The notes beneath the pieces were generated by a model that worked only from the letters and a program-made list of their open reading frames with translations, ran no database searches and had not been told where the DNA came from. Of a DNA stretch of 64,000 nt, positions 36,080-46,039 are shown piece after piece; the stretch's first letter is position 1, and each line of letters begins with the position of its first letter. Source of the stretch: Galerina marginata (taxonomy: Eukaryota; Basidiomycota; Agaricomycetes; Agaricales; Galerinaceae). Location: NCBI GenBank assembly GCA_023014335.1, contig JAECYW010000016.1:1736001-1800000 (forward strand), read 5' to 3'. The position numbers and the translations under genes were made by a program.

Positions 36080-36720
36080 CCTTTAAAAGACAGGCCGCAA
36101 AAATATTCCAGCACCGCCAATCGAAATGACGATCAGCTCGTCAACTTCGTGAGTAGTCTTCCGCCAAGCAATCGAGCAAGCCTTAACATTATCGTGCTTC
36201 AGAATGGCCGAGCCTAAGAAGAGGGAAAATGTAAGGGTTACATTTCAAAGATCAAAGGACCTTGCTATCAAACCTGCGGTATTCCTTCCCGCTGGTCCAA
36301 TGCGAAAGTCTTCATCGTTCCGAGGGAATGGAATATAAGTAAAAATGTAGGAGCCGACTACAGTGGTGCGGATGGCGGGGAAACCAGAAAACCGCGGTGC
36401 CGCAAGGGCAGAGACAAGGTCGGGATTCATGTTCTGAATCTGCATCGGCGGTGGAGCTGATATCGGAAAAATAAAGGTCAAAGTAGGAAATGTGCAAAAT
36501 ACCGTGAAAGAACATACCAACATTTAAAACTATATCAACGACGTCGCCACAATGACGGACAAGTGAAGAACACACAAAGTGTATCCGCACCTCGTAGCAC
36601 TCGTCGCCGTTTCATATTTAGCTCTGCCTCATCTTCGCTAAATCGATCGGCACCGGTTGCAGGACATTGTCCGGAAAGCTGTTGCCAAAACGTGATACCA
36701 ATGCTGATATATGTTGAGAA
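36080..36720 (-). CDS. duplicated gene of unknown function, copy 1 (probably broken at 5' end)
   Basis: Minus-strand exons read YEVRIHFVCSSLVRHCGDVV (about 36600-36540), then after a GTATGT...TATCAG intron APPPMQIQNMNPDLVSALAA and RTTVVGSYIFTYIPFPRNDE (36460-36300), then after GTTTGA...TTCTTAG the exon GSAILKHDNVKACSIAWRKT ending GIFLRPVF and TAA near 36080. Upstream, the frame ATGADRFSEDEAELNMKRR (about 36655-36600) joins only with a frameshift. The protein family is unknown to me. A second, worse copy lies at 53.6-54.0 kb. Close to transposase relic B, same strand. Confidence 0.5.
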
Positions 36721-36829
36721 CGCGTCAAAGAAGAATGTCAGTCGGACATACCAAGTAAAAATAACGATATATATTAAATAGATGTGAGACTTGGCCTGAG
36801 AAGAAACAATATAAACGAACCGAGGGAAA

Positions 36830-37115
36830 GTATGCAATGTGATGAGCAGCAAAGTTGTTCGGACTTCCTCGAAAGTACTGGGAATGATTCCCGAAAAACA
36901 GGTATGACGCTATGGTCTGATTCAACACATCTCGCAAACTTCGGCGACGCATCTCTCTGGTCGGCATACCGATAACGCCAGTCTCCAGTTGTGGACCAGG
37001 TTCAGGTCGTTGCTTCAAGATTTTCTTGTGTTCTTCGATGAAAGCATCTGCGTTATGCTTAAGACACAGAAAGTAAGATCTCAATGGTTTGGGAACAAAC
37101 TTCCATGCAAGCAAA
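36830..37115 (-). pseudogene. transposase relic B with internal microinversion
   Basis: Minus frame reads DAFIEEHKKILKQRPEPG, then after a non-homologous stretch of about 20 residues YLFFGNHSQYFRGSPNNFAA and HHIAYFPS. The expected middle, a WSDSTHLANFGDASLW-type block, is found instead on the plus strand at 36906-36964. The inverted part is bounded by GGTATG (36901-36906) and CATACC (36965-36970). Flipping it back gives one continuous reading frame. Same family as relics A, C and D. Only this central fragment remains. Confidence 0.8.
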
Positions 37116-37888
37116 TGTTGAGATGGCGATGACCCATCGACGTGGAACCGCTATGTCATCGAATCGTCGGAAGATGCGGGCTACAACTAGCGGTGCAGCG
37201 GGAGGGTAGTGGCGCGGTGCACAGAATGGCAGCGGAGGTAGAGGCGGATGACACGGCATAAACAAGGCAGCTGCAGGGCGAGGGTGATAGGGCTAGAGGG
37301 GTGCGGAGCTACAAGGATGCTTTGAAAAGCAGGTTAAGAGAAATGTTGGAAAACGGCGTACCAGCGTTTGCATGTTCATAGCATTTTTGTTATCAAAAGC
37401 GGGATGGACATTGGGATGTTTGGGAGGAAGAGCAACGAGCTGAATGAAGGAAACAACTGCGATCAATGTTGAAATCGCGGTTGGATAGAAATTGCCCAAA
37501 ACGATCCGGAGCAAGGTCGGAGTCCAGTTGTTTTTGTTATATTACAAGTGCCTGACCTGCGCCGTCTTTTCAACTTTCGCAGGCCAGGATTCGTCCAGTG
37601 GTCATATCAGCCAAGACCTTACCGACTGCAATATTCCACATCGGATCCGCATTACTCTAACTCATCATAGAAGCATTCCAGCGTCCCATTTGACGATACA
37701 GAGATTGGTGACCCCACCTATTCCATACAGTATAAGTATCTCAGCCCTGATTTCCTTCAGCGGGCGGCTCCTAATGAGGAAATTCGTAAACTTGACCAAA
37801 ATGATGCTGAATTTAATCACAACCACCATCTAATTCCATTCCATTGGAAGGAAGGAATTCGAAGTATATTATACTGACGGTAGATCGA
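37116..37888. other. intergenic, no gene seen
   Basis: Unassigned; earlier parts of relic B may be buried here but I could not align them. Confidence 0.35.
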
Positions 37889-38280
37889 TCAAAAGATATC
37901 AAGACCACCGCACCTAGACGCCTTATCGAAGATATTCCGGAGATATTTCTCCTGCTCAATCATTGGCTTGATGGATTCCACCACCTGTTCCGCAGCCTTG
38001 ACCAGTTCGCCAGTGTAATGCGATGGCCCGCTGACTTGGTTGACCGTACGACTGAGGGTTATGAAGGACGAGTCGCGGTTGTTCTCGAACTCGCGGAGGA
38101 TAACACTGATGGCACGTTCAACCCGCAAAGTAAACTTTTCCTTGAATTCGGGGTTGACCTTCTCTTTGACCTTCTCCTCGAGCCAGATACTTAGAAAGGA
38201 GTATGATTATCGGCCATTGTCAAAACTCGTCAAAATCGATCAATGCCATCATTTCATGCGGTACGGAAAAATATATCCCA
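37889..38280 (-). CDS. hypothetical helical protein
   Basis: A clean minus frame encodes WLEEKVKEKVNPEFKEKFTL, RVERAISVILREFENNRD, then a region ending YLRNIFDKASRCGGLDIF and stop at 37889. It looks like an amphipathic helical protein of about 95-105 aa. The start is unresolved: MADNHTPF lies just upstream in a different frame, and a splice from MGYIFP (near 38270) across a GTACCG...TTCTAAG intron would also give an open protein. Family unknown. Confidence 0.4.
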
Positions 38281-38328
38281 TTTATTAATAATATTATTTA
38301 TGGCTCTACTCTATCATTGTATCAAGAT

Positions 38329-39080
38329 TCACAAGTGCTCGACATGTGATAGAATCAGCTTCCTTGCTCTGGTTGAAGAATTCCTGAGGTATCTTTTGAG
38401 AAATTCGAGCGTTGCCCAGTCATGCTGGTATGTAGACAGTACAGGATACATTGCGGAAGCCTGATCCTAGTTCAGTCACATCTGCAAGTAGAATACATGA
38501 ACACGACGCACCTGCTTGCATAACGCCTCGAGTTTGTTCCCTTTCTGGCCCTTTAATGTTGACGACAAGTCTAATGAGGCGCTTGCAAAGGAGTGGATTG
38601 ACGTCTGTTTTTGTAGCTATAAGCATTTATCACAGAAATAGTTGACATAGTACGCACCTGTATGGTTAGAAAATCTTCGTCCGTCCAATCCAGCATAGAC
38701 TGCAAATTCCCTTTGTTCGCATTTCTCGGCTTGAGGACGATTCTGCTTGGGGCCCGAAGACCCGAATTTGCCGTAGTTGCGTTGGGAGAGGATATGACTC
38801 TGTAAGGGTGGGTATTGTGGATCGGCGCAGCCGGACTTTGCAAAGGAACGGGGGATGGCATAGCGGACGGTAATACAGGTTGAGAAGTGCCGGGATGTGT
38901 CTGGGGTGCTGGTGCAAGCACCGGAGAGCTGAGATTGGCAGTTGGGAAGTGAGGCATAGATGGTACCCAACAGGTATATCGTGCAATGTTGGTATGCGCA
39001 GAGTGGTTGGACCGAATCTTCAAGGCAGACCACCGCAGAGTAGCACGGTCGACATTTTTTGACTGGGTTATTTTCGGCAT
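38329..39080 (-). CDS. three-exon protein, unknown function
   Basis: ATG at 39080 sits in a good context (CCACCATGCC). Exon 1 runs to DWTDEDFLTIQ; a GTGCGT...TTATAG intron joins in phase to LQKQTSIHSFASASLDLSST and ends GNKLEALCKQ; a second GTGCGT...GAACTAG intron joins to DQASAMYPVLSTYQHDWATL and the end SHVEHL with TGA at 38331-38329. About 215 aa. The N-terminal half is Pro/Ser/Ala-rich; the C-terminal half is compact and charged (LEFLKRYLRNSSTRARK). I recall similar C-terminal parts in mushroom hypothetical proteins. Both introns are phase 0 and canonical, so the gene model is good. Confidence 0.6.
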
Positions 39081-39571
39081 GGTGGTTGGTTGAGTAACTG
39101 GCGGGGTGTTTGATAAACCAAAACGTTAGCTTAGCCTTTTAAATAGTAGATATCACGGGTTTCCCGACAATAACAATTCTATGGAGACCACCACGACGCA
39201 AGAACTATGGTGTCGTTGGTGAGACGAATAAATGAAAGTGCATCGACTCAAACAATACCCACAATAATAATGTCATGCTGCCTGCGATTGCCTGCGCAAC
39301 CGATCCTCCATCCGGCGTTGGGAGCTTCCTTCCTGTAACGACGAAAGGTGTTAACCATACTTGTCTGACAAACAAAAAACAGTAGCACAACCGACCGAAG
39401 ATGAGACCTGAGGCCGTCTCATCAGGCCTGATGAGACGCCAATCGTTCGTCCTGGAAACCAGTGTGCAAATCCACAATCCGACATAAATCCTTGGCCTCA
39501 TTCAGCCGGCAAATGCCGAAACCCACCCATTTTAGGCATGCTTCTATTTTCGTTCGACTTCAAGCTCTCAC
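39081..39571. other. divergent intergenic region
   Basis: Between the three-exon gene (minus) and the small plus-strand gene. A minus frame near 39490-39250 could be joined across a 28-nt GT-AG gap, but that is too short to trust. Confidence 0.4.
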
Positions 39572-39890
39572 ATGATCTCACAATTCATCGTTCCGCTTCC
39601 AAGCCCTACCAGCCCCATCTACATGCCCGAGACGACGCCCAGCATCGTTGCGAGTGCGCCCTCTCCAATGAGGGATGTGGATCGGAAATTGAAGGATTTC
39701 GTATGGGGGAATACACCAGGTACGTCGCGAACACGACCCCGCTATGCAACTAACCCACACCTCAGCACACACAGCGCCCGTCAGCGCGTCGCCATTCCTT
39801 GACGCCATGTTATCTGCCATGTTACAGGAAGGCCATTCGGTCCATCCACCATCTAAGAGGTCGCTTCATCAGCGGGGAACCGTCTCGTGA
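39572..39890 (+). CDS. two-exon 90-aa protein, unknown function
   Basis: Exon 1 (39572-39719) begins MISQFIVPLPSPTSPIYMPE and ends GNTP; a canonical 46-nt intron (39720-39765, GTACGT, CTAAC branch, CTCAG) joins to exon 2 (39766-39890), AHTAPVSASPFLDAMLSAML, ending HQRGTVS. The product is Pro/Ser-rich with a central RDVDRKLKDFVWGN. A second intron from GTCGCT near 39861 is possible and would change the C-terminus. No family recognised. Confidence 0.5.
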
Positions 39891-40549
39891 CGCTACTGGC
39901 ACGCGACAAGGCCAGGACGCGGGAGCCCCGATGTCGGGGCTAGTAGCTGGTACTGAGCACGCTGCGAGACTACGGGAAGGCTCCCTTAACATCATGCCAC
40001 AGCCGCTGCCTCTTCTACCTGCATCATGACTAATGCAGGTCTGCACCTGGATCGTCGGTCACCTCAACTGCCCCCACCCGTCGATACCGTAGTCACATTC
40101 CTTCCACCACCTCAACATCGTCAATGCGGATGACGCAGCCCTTACACCTGGGCCTCCCCAACGTCAAGAAAACAGTTGCTACTTCCTCCACCTGCATTGA
40201 CAGTTGATGCAGCCCAACGACCGCCTCTCCTGCCTCCACCGTCTCGAACACAGTCGACATGGTTGACGACGACACCGCCATACCACCTCCACCTCTAACG
40301 TCGGCGCGCATGGATGAATACAAGCCGTCGGGTCAACAAAAATAGTTTGATCACATTTCTCTTCCACCAGGAACCCGAGGAAGAACACGAAGAACCACCT
40401 ATTACGCCGAGTCGAACTGCCGCGGCATCCCATGAACCACGACGTCAGCCATCCGTTATATATATCAATTGAGGACGACGACGATGACACTCCGAGTCTG
40501 ACGAGCGGCCCACTGTTAAAGTTGCATCGGAAGCTAAGGACGTAACCGA
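39891..40549. other. no supported gene
   Basis: CT/AC-rich plus strand with Pro/Thr-rich shadow frames. The right end (EEPPITPSRTAAASHEPRRQ, about 40375-40435) may be the N-terminal linker of the hAT fragment that follows. Confidence 0.35.
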
Positions 40550-40822
40550 GGCTCGCGAGGTTTGAGCTAATTCAAGAATGGGTCAATCGCAGCTGCATTT
40601 CGGGTTAAGGAAAAGGTCCCGTACTCGCATAAACAACATACAAAAACTCGAACCAAGTAAGTTGACTTTTCAGTGTTATATAACTTCCTGACATTAATTA
40701 TAGAACCGAGATTGTTCGCTGGTTTCCAGAGAACGCCCGACCTTTCAGTATAGTTGGCGATCGAGGATTTAAAGGCTTAATGAAGACTGGCCGTCCGGAA
40801 TACTACTTACCTTCGCCTGTAT
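40550..40822 (+). pseudogene. hAT-type transposase N-terminal fragment
   Basis: The frame AFRVKEKVPYSHKQHTKTRT (about 40597-40654), an intact 47-nt intron (40657-40703, GTAAGT, CTGACAT, TTATAG) and TEIVRWFPENARPFSIVGD with GLMKTGRPEYYLPSP (40706-40819) match the region just N-terminal of the DDE catalytic core in fungal hAT transposases. The frame stops soon after and no catalytic core or dimerisation block is found nearby. A truncated relic. Confidence 0.65.
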
Positions 40823-41489
40823 AACAGACTCTTAATATCGCGCTTCGACAATTCTAACCGATGCTGGAACAGTCATATTTCACGATATCTCACTCATAGT
40901 AGCGCTTTGTTTCCGGTTATCTGACTGCTGGGAACATGTGCTGCCAGGTTTAGACGACCACGCCCATCTTTAGTTTTGGCCCTCCATCCTCTCTTCGTCT
41001 ATACGACAACACTGCCTCCTCCACTCTCCCCAGCTCAAGTACCGTCAACTCGCTCTCTCTATCCGCTGCCCCCGCCGCTTGCATAGAGGCGCGAGATCTT
41101 TGTTGAGGCATGGGTTGTGGAAGGGGGTCGCCTCCATGCTCCTACTTGCCATGGCAAACTAACTCAAATTGCGGCGCCATTTGACGGAACTAAATCGATG
41201 TCCGTTTAAGGACTGCCTTAGTCCGGGATCTTCCAGAGTAAAGGCAGCACCCCAATAGGCAGCACCACTGGCATGAACAACCGCACGTACACTACCGAAC
41301 CGGCAAAGTGACCCCAACGCTCCTCAACGCTTTTCCGAACCTCACGTTTTACAAGCCTCGCTCTCCCCGCAGCCCTTACTCTCCTCGAGCATCGTATAAA
41401 GTTGATGAAGGGAACGACGCAGATCCCATCGGTCAGTGAACTTACGACTATCAATCTCTCTTCATCACAAATTGATTGATATTTACTCT
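40823..41489. other. no supported gene
   Basis: A coding-like plus stretch near 41300-41440 (NLTFYKPRSPRSPYSPRASY) is not recognised and has no clear gene structure. Confidence 0.35.
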
Positions 41490-43071
41490 TTTTTAGTTGC
41501 CAGATTCATTTCATGACTTCGCCTCTGCCTTCTATTGTAAATGGCGTACACAGAAATCAGAGATTTTGATTCACTGCCGTCATGAATTGATGCATGCTGT
41601 CTGGAGCGGCATCCTCGTTGAAGACTTCATTCATGCCTATACTTACGGAATCGATCGTCATCAAATGTATTGATGGGTTGAGCGTCGGGTTTATCCCAGA
41701 CTGTTTACATACTCTGCTGATTATCCCGAAAAGTAAGTCATGTTCACACTCACTGACCTTTTTCTGACTTTGTCAACAGTGTTTTACTTGCAAGTCAAGG
41801 CTTGACCGCCTGGGATTTCCCAGCGACATCTCCATATGTTTCAACAAATTCCGAGAACTCATGAGGACAAGTTTGCTATCGCAAGAAGAGCAACTTTCAA
41901 GTTAGCGAGGCCATCCAGAGCACAGCCGTTGAGAATCTGCTCAAGGATTATTCCGCTGTTCCGACATTCACAGGTATTTGTTTCCGCAACAATTCATAGT
42001 TAACTTACCACTTACATCAGAACGCTTTTGTTGATCGCTTAGGAGCGGGTTTCAATCCCTCCCGCATGCTTGTCGTCGATCTCTTACATGAATTTGAACT
42101 CGGCGTTTGGAAAGCGCTTTTCTTGATTTTGTATGCACTTGCCAAGTTGCGAAGACATTCAGATAGCACTTTGACTCTTCTCGAAGAGCTCACAGTGGAT
42201 TTTGGTAATCTCATTCGACAGCTCCGCGACCTTCATGCTCACAATTCAATACGGTTGAGCTTCTGCGAGAGACAGCAGCCCCCCAGCACCAGTATCGACA
42301 CCAACAGCAAGCAACTTATTTACCAAGAATTCGACCCCAAATGCGTCGAACAATATCTCAGCTTCCGCGACAGCCGCCGCTCACATCAGTTCGCCAGCGG
42401 CAAATGGTTCTCAAGGATCACCGCAGTCTACGAGCTCTGGAATAAGAGGAGGCTCTTGAACCTATTCATTGTCAAGTTACATTTCTTTACAGCCGTCAGC
42501 AAGCATTTCGCGACGCAGAACAGCAGGATATGAAGGAGACAGACCACCCTGAGCGTCTCCGTGACCACCACGTCATCTCTCATTGTCAAAATGTGCCGCT
42601 CAATGTGTATTCATTCGCTCAAACTAATGGAGACCCCGCTGAAAGGTGTAATCATAATTTTATTTGTTAGTTGCTGGTTCTAATTGCGAGAACTAGAGCT
42701 TAGGATTTCATTCCAAAACTTCAAGACCACCTTTTGGGCCGGTTCCTCAAGCGCGACTTCGACGACGACACACATGAAACTTTCTCAGATGAAGATCGAA
42801 TTCCATCAGTATTCGCAACAATACCATTTTCCGACACCGAACAGCTCGAATCAACCCCACATCATATACCGCAGGCGATGAACATGGTGACAATGAAACC
42901 GGGCAAGAGGAAGATGAAGGCGAAGCAACTGGAGACAATGAAGAAGAAGATGGCGAGGATGAGGAAACAAACGGCGGCGATGACGGCGATGACGGGGACG
43001 AGGATGAGGATGAGGGCGAGGATGAGGGCGACGGGGATGGGACTGACGACGATGATGATGACTGGTTTTGA
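41490..43071 (+). pseudogene. transposase relic C (Plavaka/CACTA-like) with acidic tail
   Basis: Plus-strand blocks in family order: LPDSFHDFASAFYC and HCRHELMHAVWSGILVEDF (41500-41620), ERRVYPRLFTYSADYPEK (41672-41732), MLVVDLLHEFELGVWKALF (42066-42120), LYALAKLRRHSDSTL (42130-42175), HLLGRFLKRDFDDDTHETFS (42725-42790), RNNTIFRHRTARIN (42810-42855) and a very acidic tail ending DDDDDDWF with TGA at 43069-43071. Lesions: a 4-bp duplication (GATC, about 41652), loss of about 70 residues between HEFELGVWKALF and LYALAKLR with the frame kept, and a 1-bp loss near 42797. It is the best-preserved relic of its family here. Confidence 0.78.
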
Positions 43072-43190
43072 TGGTTTATAACTAGAAAATAGATATATAT
43101 TTTGTTTAGAGGTGATAGTAGTCAGACGTTGAGCCTGAGGGAGCAACACAGCCCTCAGATTAGACGTGCGCGTGAGACTGTATTACCATA

Positions 43191-44959
43191 ATGGGCTCCA
43201 AACTAGAACCTCAACAGGTTCTTGAAACAGTATGATGTAAAGTCGTCTCCACCATTTTCCAACCATTTCGCCACTGCAGAACGAAAACCAGGAACTCTTG
43301 GGCTACCAACATCAAGATTTTGACTCTTCGTTGCCAACCATGTCGCTGGAAAACTTCTGGTTTAAGTTAAACGAACAAGTGCAGCCCCATTTGCGGGAAG
43401 TGATCCACGCGGTTGCTATCTCTCCCAATGGGAGTTGGCTGCTGACTGGAGGTAAGACTATGGCTATGTCCAGTTGTACGATCTGAACCCTCGGAAAGGC
43501 AGCTCGGGGATACTCCGTCTGTGGAATCTTTCGTCTGGAGATCTCAACCAGTCCATCAATATAGGATCAGATATCACTGCTGTGTCCTGGGTGGTCATGG
43601 ACTGGCGATGTCATACTTTTTGGGTCGGGTCCTCAGATGGTTCAGGATGCCTATATTTTGCTCCTACGCCCTCACACGCCTGTACACGGTTTCGCAGGTG
43701 CCTTTTTATGCTTAAATATGTATGTGCGCCTTTCTTCCCCAATTCAAAACAGTGATGAGATTCCCTGTATAACAGGATCATTTTGCCCACTCACCTTTTT
43801 CTCTCGCTGGACGCTCCTCGATATCTGGCCCTGTTGAAAGCCTGGCTACCAGTGGAAACATAGTTGCGATTGTTGGCAACAGAGATATAAAAATATGGAA
43901 GGTTGAAATCCATGTCACAGGTTTTGGCGCCCGATCCATTACTTTCTCGCTATCAAATATCAGGCATGACCCCAAACCTGACTCCAGCCACCAGTTCGAA
44001 GTTTCGATGTTTGTCGGGAAACGTGTTCACACTGTCCACTTCCCATCGAACCAGGAAACACTTCTGGTTTCTCTGGTCGACTCAAATCCTGCTGGGCTGA
44101 ACAGCATTATGTATGCTAGGATGCTATATTTTTGTGCAAAATTCTAATAAATGCCAGTGCCATTTATCATTTAAAGCCGTGGAAGCTCGTGAAAGCAATC
44201 AGCTTTAACAGACGAGTGTGAGTAACAATGGTCATCATTGCATCTTCCTTACATTGTTGGCAGCTCACTGCTATCTCCAGTGGCTTGGCAGCTCTCAGCG
44301 AAGATGGCCAAACCTTTGCTTTCACAAATCTTCTCAATGGAGTAGAAATTTTTGCACTGCCTAGGCTCAATCATCGCGGAACAATAACTCAGGCAGTACG
44401 TCAAGAAGCAAATGTAACACTTGGAATAGCATTTTTTGGTAATGACTACATTGTTGTTGGTGGATTCGGCGAGATTTGCCTCTATAACGTCTCCAGCATG
44501 TCCCAAGCATATCGACTTCAAAGTTCTGCTGGAAGTGGTAACAATCTTTACTTTCTGTTCAAAGTCTATGTCTCAGCATTTTTTTCCAGACCCATATCGT
44601 TGTATTTCGGTGCGCACACCATGCATCTGCCCATCAACCCAAGCAAATTAATTCATTTGCGGTAATTGCAGGTAGTACCTGTTCACAATGTTCTAGCAGC
44701 TGGATCATCCAAAGGGGTTTTGGTCATATGGACATGGAAGGATGTGTGTATAATCAAATTCACTTACTCGTCGCTCAGTCCTTTGACCTCACTGCTTACA
44801 GTTGAATTCCAGGGCAAGGAGAAGCTGTCCTTGGCCTTCTATTCCTACCCAAAATGTCCTGTGCACCATTCTGACAGCAATGTTTCTGTTGTATATTCCT
44901 TTGATTTACATACTATCTACCTACTTGCTTCATTAAACTGTTGTACAGTTCTAGACTAA
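43191..44959 (+). CDS. WD40-repeat protein
   Basis: Starts MGSKLEPQQVLET (exon 1, 43191-43229); a 50-nt intron joins to NENQELLGYQHQDFDSSLP (exon 2, 43280-43451). A 47-nt intron (43452-43498) must be removed to give LLTGGSSGILRLWNLSSGDL, which settles that site. Later blocks include IVAIVGNRDIKIWKVEIH, LKPWKLVKAISFN, LAALSEDGQTFAFTNL, VVGGFGEICLYNVSSM and VLAAGSSKGVLVIWTWKD, i.e. WD-type blades ending (I/L)W or similar. At least seven introns; some donors (GTGTGA, GTGTGT) are weak and a frame change near 43790 needs an intron or is damage. A beta-propeller scaffold; partner unknown. The stop TAA at 44957-44959 depends on the last splice. Confidence 0.65.
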
Positions 44960-46039
44960 ATAAACAATATAGCATAGGGTAGGGCCTAATTAATATAAAG
45001 CTTAATGAGCCCAAACTTCAAGTTCAAAGACATGTGAACCTGTGAAACCATTGGGGTCAACATGTTGAAGGTGCAGATGGGCGACAGTGGATATGAAGAG
45101 CGCAACTACGGAAATAAAGAACGCCGACGGTTAGGCAGAGATGGAGTTGAATCCGTGTTGGAGGTATCTGTGGATATAGGGTAGGGAGGGGGGCTCCCGA
45201 TGGCTCACCCAAATTAAATCTGCAAGTCAACATCAGGCCTTCAGGAGGTCATCTCAACTACTGATATCCTAATTGCCCTTATTTTTACAGCTTATGAAGT
45301 GACCGAGCCAAGTAGAGCCTTTTTGTAGGCATTAGGCGCGTTTGCGTCAGCAGCCGAGCATGGCCCGGTTCAACAATCACTTACATCATCGCCTTTTCAT
45401 CATCGTCACACTGACTTTTAAATCCTTCTGCTCTTGCCTAAAATTGATTCTTTCTCGAGTGGACTGTACATCGGATGCATACCAGAACTTTCCCAAATGG
45501 CCGCTGGCTTTGCCGTGGCCTTGGGGCATGTGGTGAGCCTTTGAAATAATTTACATCCGTTCCGCTATGTCTCACATATTTGCCAAAATATCAGATACGG
45601 TAGTCATACTCTGTTCGTTATCGACTACTTGGACTACTCTGTTCGTTGTCGACTACTCATGGTAAAATCCAAAAAGGCTGCAACGGTATGCTCGTGTATG
45701 TTCAGAGAGATTGCCCTGTAACGATCAAAATTTAGCAATAGGAGCCACCCGAGCACAATGCTTCGAGCACTAGATGGTGCCCCCAGTGCAATGTATCTGT
45801 CGGACTCAGCTTCGCCGGCAAGATAAACTGGACGCAACATATCAATAGCGCTTCTCATAAAGCAAACGGCCGAAAGGCTGCAGCCGTACCGACCAAAAAA
45901 ATTAGTTCATTCTTCATCAAGACAGTAACGCCTACCGCCCTCAGCTCAACGAGCACCTCAGCTCTTATTCCCGCTCGCCTTTTCCCGAAACTCCCATTCT
46001 ACCATCCATTTAGCTCTCATTCGACGGGGTCAATTCGGG
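44960..46039. other. no supported gene
   Basis: Unassigned. It contains a 27-bp near-perfect direct duplication at about 45607-45660 (ACTCTGTTCGTT(A/G)TCGACTACT). Confidence 0.4.

Noticed and set aside
39205..39501. Two-exon minus-strand mini-gene (MSDCGFAHWFPG...)
   Set aside because: The required intron is only 28 nt and the product has no support.
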